Shown piece after piece: positions 47,265 through 57,202 of a stretch of 64,000 nt of DNA. Origin of the DNA: Panax quinquefolius (lineage: Eukaryota > Streptophyta > Magnoliopsida > Apiales > Araliaceae); the NCBI GenBank assembly GCA_020205615.1, contig CM035168.1:126552795-126616794 (forward strand). The letters are read 5' to 3'. The notes under the pieces were generated by a model. The model was not told the origin of the DNA, searched no databases, and saw only the letters and a list, made by a program, of their open reading frames with translations. The position numbers were made by a program, and so were the translations under genes. Numbering within the stretch: position 1 is the stretch's first letter; every line of letters starts with the position of its first letter.

Positions 47265-47720
47265 CTTCAAGGAACATCCGAACTAAGATCCTTGTTAAGG
47301 TGAAATGGCTCGGAATAAATTCTTCCTCCTTGCGATGTTGTCCTTTCTTTCAAAATATCCGAGCCAATGACCTTGTTAAGGTGAAATGGCTCGGAATAAA
47401 CTCTTCCTCCTTGCGGGGTTGTCCTTTCTTTCAAAATATCCGAGCCAAGGACCTTGTTAAGGGAAATGGCTCGGAATAAATTCCTCCTCCTTGCGTTGTT
47501 CCTTTCTTCCAGAATATCCGAGCCAATGACCTTGTTAAGGTGAAATGGCTCGGAATAGATCCTTCCTCCTTGCAGTGTTCCCTTTCTTCCAGAATATCCG
47601 AGCCAATGACCTTGTTAAGGTGAAATGGCTCGGAATAAATCCTCCTCCTTGCGGTGTTGTTGTTTTCTTTGAGAATATCCAGAGCCAAGATCCTGTTAAG
47701 GTGAAATGGCCCGTAAAAGA
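47265..47720. repeat. 80-bp tandem repeat, six copies
   Basis: The word AATGGCTCGG recurs at about 47304, 47385, 47464, 47544, 47624 and (as AATGGCCCG) 47704, spacing about 80 bp. Each unit pairs CCGAGCCA with TGGCTCGG, so each can form a hairpin around CTTGTTAAGG. Confidence 0.93.
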
Positions 47721-47961
47721 AAAACTACAATCACCTGAAAAGATAAATCGATGAAACAATTAAGAAAAAATTAAACAAAAACAACAACCAACAAACAAAC
47801 AATCAATCGACAAAATAAAATAATTATACATGAAAAGAGTTTCGAAATTCCAACTAAATAAAAGAATTATGAAAACAAAGATTTTTCTTGAAAGTAAGTC
47901 ACCTTCAACAATCTAAAGCGAATTATGAATTAGAGGCGGTTATAATCAATTTCCCTCGGCC

Positions 47962-48026
<65 letters not shown>

Positions 48027-48814
48027 GTGTCTCGGATTTTTGTCGGTGCAAATGAGGTGATTTCTATCCCAAGAGAATTGATTGTTGATGGTCTTATGGG
48101 TTATTGTGAAGAAGAGATGGTGGAATATCTTCTCTTTTATTTTCGCACCATGAGGAGCCTTTTGACGCCAGTGTTCTCATTGAATCATTGTGTAGAATCA
48201 CTTGGGTAATGCCAGGATCGATCAAGAATGACGGGAAGGAGTGGAGAAGGCTACATGACTTGATGACTCATGGGATATAGCAGAGCGGTTTGAAAGGAAC
48301 CAAATAATTGGCATTGGGAAACAAGAGTGGGGTTAATCATGTTCATTCTTTTCATGGGCTTATTTTCTTTTTAGTTTCACGAGGTGTTAATCTGATAGTC
48401 ATTGGATGAGGTGAAGTCATGTATAGCTTCAATGGATCTTTCTTATGGCAAAAAGGAAGCAGCACAGTAATTAATCATGGAGCAACAGGACCTCTCAAAA
48501 ATAAGATAAGTAAATATTTTATTTATTTATTTATATATTTTATTTTTTTTAAAAAAAATAAAATAAGATTTTATTTTATTTTATTTTCAAAAAAAAAAAA
48601 AAAAAATAGGGTTCGGCCAGCATTCAAAAAAAAAAAAATGGTTACCTCATTTTTGTATAGGGTTAAAAAAAAAAAAAAAAAAAAAAAAGATTGGACTAAG
48701 GGTTCGGCCGCCGAACTTTGGCGTGAATAGAAAGGGACTATGGCTATCATGCATAATCATATGATTTTAATTTATTTCATATGATTTTATGATTTTGAAA
48801 ATATATATAAACGA
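47721..48814. other. Tat interior, low complexity
   Basis: Poly(A) followed by a long (AT)n at about 47965-48024, and four A- or A/T-rich tracts at 48530-48690 separated by two copies of AGGGTTCGGCC. No domain recognised. Confidence 0.5.
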
Positions 48815-51800
48815 TGTAACAACCCCAAAATAGGTCCATTCCATCCAACCTATTCTGAGTCGTCAAATACATGGTACAGAAAACAACTACAACTTTATTA
48901 CAACAATTGTCGTGCAAAATACAACAACACATATCTTTGTGAGTTTGGATACAAATATATACCAATCAGAAGTACGTCACAATGACACCTTACATAAAGG
49001 TATAGTCAAAAACTGTTTTAGAAATTAGAATCTTTGGGAAGTGCTCAAAGAAACCTTCATACGTGGGAGGCCATGCTTTTAGGTTATGGTAGATATCATA
49101 TGGCCACGTAATTATCCTTGGTTGACCTAATAAACCCCAAAGAAAAACGAGAAGATTACTATCATATTCTTCCCAATGGTGAGTCTTCTTGACATATCAT
49201 TATCTCCAATTGTCTCTAATTGGGTATTATACTCCAAACAAACACCAAGATTATATAGGTAGTGCTTGTAAATATACTCGGCAGAAGTGGATGAGCACAA
49301 CCATGTCTTATGATAACACGAGGTTCATGTCATTAGACATCTTGTATGATAGTGACAAAACACCCTTCCAAGTTAAATTCACCTCACCTCAACATCTATA
49401 TAGACCACCACTCTATTCCTCGCTATCCCCGCTCGACCCAAAGCCTACACTTTTTATTACCGAAAGGAATTGTGAAACAAAAAGGGTGAGCACAACTAGC
49501 TCGATAAAGAATATTATGACTAAAGATAAATAAATTATCAATAGTCTTCATCAAGAATAAATCGTAGATTTAGAACATATGGTAGATGATAAAACTTTTC
49601 AACCATAGTCAAGCAATGAATGAAGCAATCCATTAGAAGAGTCAAATAGACTATAAAGTCTATTGTCTTCTCCATGTTAAAAATACACCAACAATGTTTT
49701 ATCCCTGTAACATCAATCAACAATTCCTGTCCACAATCACGTGTATAACTCATAATCGTAATTGAAGTTCTAAATTCCTTTCCTCATCCAAGACAAAGAT
49801 AATTTTCATCACTTGTCTTTACCTGAAACATCAAATATCATGGTTATACCAAATCACAGTTCCTGTTCATAATCATACTAATAAATTCATCTTTGCACCA
49901 CGGGCCAAAGATATTCATCAACAGATTCATCTTTACACTACAAAGCTAAAGATATTCAACAACAGTCATCTTTGCATTCAAGCCAAAGATATTCATCAAT
50001 AATTCATCTTTTTGCACTACAAAGCTAAAGATATTCAACAACAGTCATCTTTGCATTACAAGCCAAAGATATTCATCAATAATTCATCTTTGCACTACAA
50101 AGCTAAAGATATTCAACAAAGTCATCTTTGCATTACGAGCAAAAGATATTCATCAATAATTCATCTTTGCACTACAAATTTAAAGATATTCAACAACAGT
50201 CATCTTTGCATTACGAGCAAAAGATATTCATCAATAATTCATCTTTGCACCATCTTGGCTAAAGATATTCATCGATTAGTCATATTCATTTAAACACTGT
50301 TCATCTTTGCAGACTACTGAGCAAAAGATATTCTTGAAATCATTCATCTTTGCATTGGTTTTATCCCGTCCAAAAATACCTCAAAAATAATCATAGTGGT
50401 GTAAAATTCAAGAATGATCAAAACATGGATACAATCAAAGCTAGTATCCGAATAGATATTTTAGACGAAAAGAAAAATTTTCATTTTTCTATTGAATAGT
50501 CCGTGATTCGTGAATAGGTCAGATATCGTGAATAGTCAGTATCACGTGAATAGTAACTCAAACACCCAAAGATAGAAATTCTACAAAAAACATCTTCACG
50601 CTTCAGCTTAATAGTACTCGTGAATAGTAATCGTGAATAGTAACTCATGAATAAGTAACTCGTGAATAAGAACTCATTGAATAGTAACCCCGACATGAAA
50701 AAAGGTAAAATTCCACAATAAAATCCATACCAATATTTCAAAGATAATGATATTGAAGAAATAATATCATCCGAGAAGAAAATAACATCCCTTACCTCGA
50801 AAGACAAGACTTCTTAGTTGAAACACCGGATATAGTCTTTGAAGGGAACTTGCACCGCCTAACAATACTCAAAGTATACTCAAAATACTCACAAAATACA
50901 CTCGATAATATAGAGAGAAAGAGAGAAAACTTGTTTCGGTGTGATTTTCAATTCTAACTTAGCCCTCTATTTATAGGAAAATGTTAAGACGGCCAAGCAG
51001 ACTTAACCCGCAACCCTGATGGCTTTACCTGCTACTATTCCCACCCACCACATTTGAAATAAAATTCAGCACATTTCTTCACCAACCACTAGTGGGGCCC
51101 ACTCAATTCTAGAATTTTCCACCAAAATCAATTATAAACCTAATTTCCAAATCAGTCACCTCTTAAAATTCATAACAAATCATTCGTTCATTTTTAACGG
51201 TTCAAAATTTGGGGACATATACTCAACTTATGTATGTATAACATATCCAAAAATTACAACGATCCAACTATTTCGGATTAAAATTATAACTCACATAATA
51301 TATCGTAAAAATAATTGATTTGATTTTTAATACCTCCATTCAAACAAAATTTACCGATAAAATACCTCAACATTAAATCATTCAATTATAACCACATAAA
51401 ACAAATAAATCCATCATTTATAAATATTTTCTTATCATATAAATCAATAATTAATTATTCACAAATAATATTACAGAATCACAATTATGACAACCAGTAG
51501 TTCCTGAGAAAGAGGGGCTTTCAATAAGGATTTCTCCTCATTGGTAGCGCAATTAGGTGACCAAACCCTCCTCGATGTAACTTTCTAGACATTGCCAATA
51601 ATGCTATCTAATAATATTATTCAAATAATATGAATTATTGATCGATAATGGAGATAATGTGCATTGATAATTATTGAACAACAATAATATAAAATATCAA
51701 CGCAGCAATTATTGAATCAATAAAATAAAATATTGAACAGTAACTACTGTGAAAATTATTGAGTAGTGCCTTCTTACGTAAGGATCAATAATTCAACAAT

Positions 51801-52181
51801 ACTGTGCAATACTGGTAATGCTTCATATGCAACCACGCCAGACATCTTGTATTTTAACCCAGGGTATTCCAAATGTCTTTAATCAGTAATAACTACGCCA
51901 AGTTATTTTTAACCAACTTATATTTGTCGTTTTTCTTCATCCAATTGCTTTCCGTTATGGGGCCCACACACGGTCTGCTGGTCGTGCATACGAATATTCC
52001 CGACGTAAAGAATATTCCACCACCAAACGAATATTCCCAAACAATAATGAATACTTTATACCCCTTGCGTATTTTTTGAAAAAATTTCATATATCACCCT
52101 TAACTTTAACTTTTATCAATTTAACCAATTACTGAATAGAAAAATTGAATACTTTTATTTCATAAAATTCGGGGTCTTACA
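48815..52181 (-). mobile_element. Solo LTR of the long-LTR gypsy family inside the Tat element
   Basis: 3.37 kb starting TGTAACAACCCCAAAATAGG and ending GGGGTCTTACA, flanked by AACGA on both sides (48810-48814, 52182-52186). No internal coding remains, so it arose by recombination between the two LTRs of an inserted element. It is about 0.7 kb longer than its relatives, mainly through an expanded repeat array. Confidence 0.92.
49885..50365. repeat. Expanded hairpin repeat array in the solo LTR
   Basis: Eleven full units and one broken unit of about 36-40 bp. Each has CATCTTTGCA...(C)AAAGATATTC, and ATCTTTG pairs with CAAAGAT within a unit. Units 2 to 9 alternate between two subtypes (ACTACAAAGCTAAAG and ATTACAAGCCAAAG), giving a higher-order period of about 75 bp. 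Other LTRs of the family have only about three or four units. Confidence 0.9.
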
Positions 52182-52186
52182 AACGA

Positions 52187-53411
52187 GGGAATATTTTATG
52201 GGGTCTTACAATTTGGAAATTCTGTGGGTAATTGTGATAAATATAAGGTAATTAACTAGACAATTAGGCGTTGCTGAATTTACGCCTTCAATCATAACTA
52301 GAGAATTATATGCATGGGATATAGGATTTGTCATTTGTATATCCATTTTATAAATTGAGGAAAAGAGGTTGTTTATCATTTTCGATCGACCCAAGCATCA
52401 TACCATTATTCTAGAGTCCTTCCCATAATATTACTTATGGAAAGTTAGAATTATAGCCAATCAAAAAGATGCCTTGATTCAATCATTTTAGTATCCTGAC
52501 TTGCAGAACTTTTATTTTATTTTATATGGAAATATTTTGCAATGACCAATCACAGTTTCACAAGGAATTCTGTCAAAGCTAAAATAATGGTTTGGTTTTG
52601 AAAATGAAGATCACGTTCACGGGAAGAATTCAACTTCATTTTTCACTTTGAATTGTAAATGTGTTGATTTTTAAACATCAATTCTTCATGATTGTTTCAT
52701 TTGTTTATCTTCCCAGAAGCTTCACTACCACTATTACTCTCGCAATTGCTTCTTTTTCCCCTTTAGTTTTTTTTTTTCGTCTTCTTTCTCTAAAATACAT
52801 GTCCAGAAAATCAATTGCTAATTTGCTATACTTGTCAGTGGAATCAATTCTGTCAATCCCCATAAATGACTACGCAGTATCACCAATTAAGGGAAAAAGA
52901 TCTTGCTTAAAAAAAATAATAATATTATTATTATTTTATCAAATTAAATTATTCTTATTTAAAAAAATATTTCTCGATTTTCAAAAAATATTTTCAGTAA
53001 AATAATTTCTTCCTAATTTTATTTTATAAGTATATAAATAAAAATAATTTGATTTTGTTTCCAAAATAATAGGAATGATTTGATTTTCTATAAAGAAGGA
53101 TTTGATCTTATTTACAAATCAAAATAAGATTTGATTTTATTTGACAAATATATAATTTATTTTGATTTAGTTTCAATATATGTATATATATACATATAAA
53201 AATTAATTAGGAAATAAATATTATGCAAGGTTTGGAAAGATTTGATAGAGGATTTCCAAAGATATATTGGGAGAGCTCCCGCAAAGGTTACGTCTCCTAT
53301 GATTTTACTGTTTTCGGGACTTGTAAGATCGAGAATTTTTCGAGAAAATTAAAGTAGTATTCACAGAGTTAAAGTATTTTGCACGATCGTCACTCCAAGG
53401 ACGCGATCTCA
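52187..53411. other. Tat interior before the PPT
   Basis: AT-rich with no domain recognised. A second GGGGTCTTACA, like the end of the long LTR, occurs at about 52200-52211 and may be a relic of an older insertion. Confidence 0.45.
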
Positions 53412-53426
53412 TGTGAGGGGGGCAAA
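53412..53426 (+). other. Tat polypurine tract
   Basis: TGTGAGGGGGGCAAA lies immediately before the 3' LTR start TGTGGGCCC. Confidence 0.8.
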
Positions 53427-54087
53427 TGTGGGCCCAAGTGTAAATTAGGGTTCAATTGACCTAATTGAATTAAATGCACAAATTAAGGTTCAGTATTATG
53501 ATTAAATGGAAAAGGCGGAAGGCCGAAAATAAAAAGCAAGATCTGAGAGAATCTTTCACGTGTCCCGAGGCGGAAGCACGTGGAGGTGACTCATTTTGGG
53601 AATTGATTGAGGATTGGATTGGTGGGCTGTAAGGCGGGACGATCTGGGCATTACTTTGATGACTAAGGGTAAATTTGGAATTTCTCCGAGGACATGTGCC
53701 TATCACATGACCACTCTCCAAAAAACCCTATAAATATCTCTTCCACTCCATTGGGAAGGGGACTTCTCTGGGGACTGAAGACTTGGACTCTTGGAAGATC
53801 AAAGGGACCCTTTTGGTGACTTAAAGGCTTGGAATTCCACCTAAAAGTACCAAAGGGGTTTGGACATTCTCTCAACTTGAAGGACTCAAGAAGGCTCTTG
53901 GAATCCCTGTTACCCTAACACGGTTCTCGGATTCTAGGGGTTCTGCCACGCGTCGTTGGAGTAATCGCCCACCTGTCGTTCTCCCTTCTTCAATCAATCA
54001 ATCAATTCCGTACTTCTTCGTGGATTTCTCTCCTCCTCAGCCAACACGAAACCCTAACCCTAGCAAGGTACGATTTCCTTGCCCACA
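53427..54087 (+). repeat. Tat-type 3' LTR
   Basis: Matches the 5' LTR along its length. Ends TTGCCCACA directly before the GGAAG duplication. Confidence 0.92.
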
Positions 54088-54182
54088 GGAAGATAGAAGA
54101 AGAGTAGCTTCATTAATTAATTCATTGCATTGTTCCAAACCCCAACTTTTTTTAAAACGCATTTTTCTTTATATGTGCATCA

Positions 54183-54217
<35 letters not shown>
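54088..54217. other. Short host DNA with (AC)n-(AT)n
   Basis: About 130 bp between two Tat-type LTRs in opposite orientation, ending in an (AC)n-(AT)n microsatellite that touches the next LTR. Confidence 0.7.
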
Positions 54218-54218
<1 letters not shown>

Positions 54219-54990
54219 GTGGGCAAGAAAATCGTGTCTTGCTAGGATTAGGGTTTCGTGTTGGCTGAGGAGGAGAGAAATCCACGAAGAGCACGGAATT
54301 GGTTGATTGATTGAAGAGGGGAGAACGACAGGTGGGCGATTACTCCAATGATACGTGACAGAACTCCTAGAATCCGGGAACCGTGTTAGGGTTATTGGAA
54401 TTTCAAGAGCCTTCTTGAGTGTCCTTCGAGTTGAGAGAAATATCCAAACCCTTTTAGTGCTTTTAGGTGGAATCTCCAAGCCTTTAAGTCACCAAAAGGG
54501 TTCTTTTGATCTTTCAAGAGTCCAAGTCTTGAGTCTGAAGAGGAGTCCCCTTTCCAATGGAATGGAAGGGGTATTTATAGGATTCTCTGGAAAGTAGTCA
54601 TGTGCAAGGCACATGCTTTCATGGAATTTCCAGAAATACCCTTTAGCCATTAGAATAATGCCCATATTGCCCTGTCCTTCTAGCCACCAATCCAATCCCT
54701 CAATCAATTTCCAAAATGAGTTGCCTCCACGAGTCTTCTGCCTCGGGACACGTAGAGGCTTCTCTCGGGTCTAATACATTTATTTTTGACCTCTCCGTCT
54801 TCATTTAATTAGGTTATGCGAATTTGCACATTTAATTCAATTAGGTCATGTGAACCCTAATTTTACACTTGGGCCCACATTTGTCCCCCTGTGCGAGAGT
54901 CGTATTCCCAAATAGACGATCGTGAAAGAAAATTGCAAGCCTTTGAATGATTTTGCAGGACTTTACTTTATAGGTCTTGAAGACAATGGT
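54218..54990 (-). mobile_element. Inverted Tat-type LTR with its PPT, truncated element
   Basis: LTR at 54218-54879 on the minus strand (TGTGGGCCC... to ...CTTGCCCACA). Minus strand GCACAGGGGGACAAA lies next to it as a PPT, so this is the 3' LTR of a minus-strand element. Only about 110 bp of interior (54880-54990) remains before another retrotransposon begins. No target duplication can be defined. Confidence 0.85.
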
Positions 54991-57046
54991 TGTGACGCCC
55001 CCAAAATAGGTATACATCACCTATCCTGAGTCGCCAAATACATGGTACATAATACAAATACAATCTTTAATATATAACAAAAGAGCTGTGAGTTTTAATA
55101 CTAAACGTCTTAACCGTTCGTTACTACTCGCTTTTGAGAAGTCACGAAAAACGCTCTCCTCAGACTACTACTGATTTTGACTTTTCCGGGATGACCTTTG
55201 GTGCCTCTTTCTTCCAAATTTGGACTTGTCTTCGGGGAAAGACAAAATCGGGCTAGGTGACCTTCTCTTCCATAATTGTAACACGCTTTGGATGGTATCG
55301 CACAGTTTGGACTGATATGTCCCTCCCCTCCACATTTGAAACATATGATAGGTGGTCGTTCTCCTTCCTTAACAACGGGTGCTGGTGCTGACGTCTTTTC
55401 ATCATTGTTGAATTTCCTCTTCTTAAAATGTCCATTCTTATTGTTTTGACCATGATTACCACCGAAGTGGTTACCATTTCTGGCATGTTGATTCCCTTAA
55501 CGCTTATTGTCACCGTTTGATGGATCGCTATCTTTAGTATTATCATTTTCCTACCGCTCTCTCTTTGGTTGGGTTGACTCACTATCGCGCTCCAATAACT
55601 GAGTCCTATTAACAACATCTGAATACAAACAAAGTTTATGAGAAATGAGGTATTGACGTATCTCGGGTTTTAAACCTCTTAGAAACATCCGCGTCATTCT
55701 CTCTTCATTATCAACTAAATGGGATGCAACCGGGACAACTCGCAAACTTGGCTTTCAGATTGCGACACGGCCGTGTTGTTTTGCTCCGGTTTAATGAACT
55801 CTACCTCCTTCATGTGAGAAATACTTTCGGAAAGTACTTGTCATTGAACGATTCTTGAAACTTCTCCCAAGACATCTTGATGCGGCGGAGTTGAGTCGCT
55901 TCTGATTCCCACCAAGAATCGCCTGCCCGTAACATGAAGGTGGCAAAGGGAACCTTTTGTTCCTTGGAGCAACCCAAGATATCAAATATCTTGTTGATAT
56001 GTTTTATCCACGTCTCCGCCTTAAGTGGTTTTGGCTCTCCAAAAAACTCCGGTGGTCCCAGCTCTTTGAACTGCTTAGCGGTGACCGTCCGAGAGTTGCC
56101 AGTGATTCCACCTGCATTTTGGGCAGGAGCCGCTCTTGCCTGATGTTGCATGAATTGCATGAAGCCTCAGAATATTCTATCGTTCATCATTTGGTCAGTG
56201 TTGTTATTTGCATGAGGATTGTCGCCTTCCTGATGAACATTGTCCTGGTTATTGATCTGTGGAGACTCAACGGTCTCCTGTGCTCCATTGATGTTCTCAA
56301 CATTCTCGGATGCCATTTTCAAAATCGCCACAAAACAAGGGTTAATTAACATATCACATATTATCCCTATACTACGACCGACCAATTAAATACCAAATAA
56401 ACTTAGGTAGGTCATACTAGCGAAGGAATTCCCGTCTACGCCTCCTAGTTCTTATCTCATATTTTAGCCAGGATCATATCCACAAGCTTTGATACCTAAT
56501 TATGACGCCCCCAAAATAGGTATACATCACCTATCCTGAGTCGCCAAATACATGGTACATAATACAAATACAATCTTAATATATAACAAAAGAGCTGTGA
56601 GTTTTAATACAAATATTGTCTTCTAGACAATATCCACTCTCAGAATAAGTCCTCATTACATTTATTGTCACACTATTTAATAGAATAGTGAGGACTACTA
56701 ATGCTATCCTCGGACCGTCACTCCGTTCCTCGATTATTCCCCGCCACGTTCTCATTTCACAAGAGAACAATGAAAGCAAAAGGGTAAGCTCAACTAGCCC
56801 AGTAAGAAATATTATGACTAAGATAATGCAGAATAAATTATCATTAGTCTTCAACAATGTTAAACTGATAAAATACAATAGGCATCAAGTTTAACTGCAG
56901 CGGAACAAGCAATCCATTAAAAGAGTCAAGTAGAGACTAAAATCTACTATCTTTTATGACTTAAAAGTTTTTTCATCACTTTTATCGCTAGGACACAGCT
57001 TAATAAATAATCCACATCATCGAATCACCCCTGCACTACGGCCAAG
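54991..57046 (-). mobile_element. Deletion derivative of the long-LTR gypsy element (gag only)
   Basis: Plus-coordinate order: the first 113 bp of an LTR (54991-55103), a jump straight to the end of gag, gag, PBS (about 56486-56497, minus strand AGGTATCAAAGC), then the first 546 bp of another LTR (56501-57046). All of pol is missing between 55103 and gag. The right edge joins an oppositely oriented pol segment. Confidence 0.82.
55190..56316 (-). pseudogene. Gypsy gag with two zinc knuckles, decayed
   Basis: The minus-strand start is MASENVENING at 56316. The capsid block includes FKELGPPEFFGEPKPLKAET, EQKVPFATFMLRAGDSWWE and SFNDKYFP (55840-56070), and the FLRGLKPEIRQYL block lies at about 55640-55680. 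The first knuckle CFKCGGEGHISPNC is complete (about 55300-55340). The second, CYNYGREGHLARFC, has Tyr for the second Cys. Frameshifts and an early stop near 56168 make it non-functional. Confidence 0.9.
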
Positions 57047-57197
57047 GATATTATCGAAGATTCGTGGAAGGGTTTTCTCGAATCGCTATTCCATTAACTC
57101 AGCTAACTCGGAAGGATACAAAATTCGTTTGGAGCGAGGAATGCGAGAAGAGTTTCCAAGAACTTAAGAGGAGACTTATTTCAGCACATGTTCTAAC
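57047..57197 (+). pseudogene. RT C-terminus and RNase H start, cut by the solo LTR
   Basis: The plus strand reads RRFVEGFSRIAIPLTQLTRK and FVWSEECEKSFQELKRRL, up to a break in the codon series at the AATAC duplication. The frame resumes at 59949 with SDGFVIYNDA, the RNase H start, followed at once by a stop. Confidence 0.9.
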
Positions 57198-57202
57198 AAT
57201 AC

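Larger units (their letters stand above)
42399..54087 (+). mobile_element. Tat-lineage Ty3/gypsy element lacking pol, with nested solo LTR
   Basis: LTRs at 42399-43047 and 53427-54087 and a perfect duplication GGAAG (42394-42398, 54088-54092) define it. The PBS region TTTTGGCGACTCACTGGGGG after the 5' LTR is of the Ogre/Tat type, and a PPT precedes the 3' LTR. A decayed gag follows the PBS. I find no protease, RT, RNase H or integrase in the remaining roughly 7 kb. Instead there are tandem repeats and an antisense plant-mobile-domain-like frame, a known habit of Tat elements. A 3.4-kb solo LTR is inserted at 48815. Confidence 0.82.

Noticed and set aside
49885..50365. Regularly spaced repeats resembling a CRISPR array
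   Set aside because: The 'spacers' are themselves repeated, the units vary, the context is a plant LTR, and no cas gene is present. It is an LTR minisatellite.
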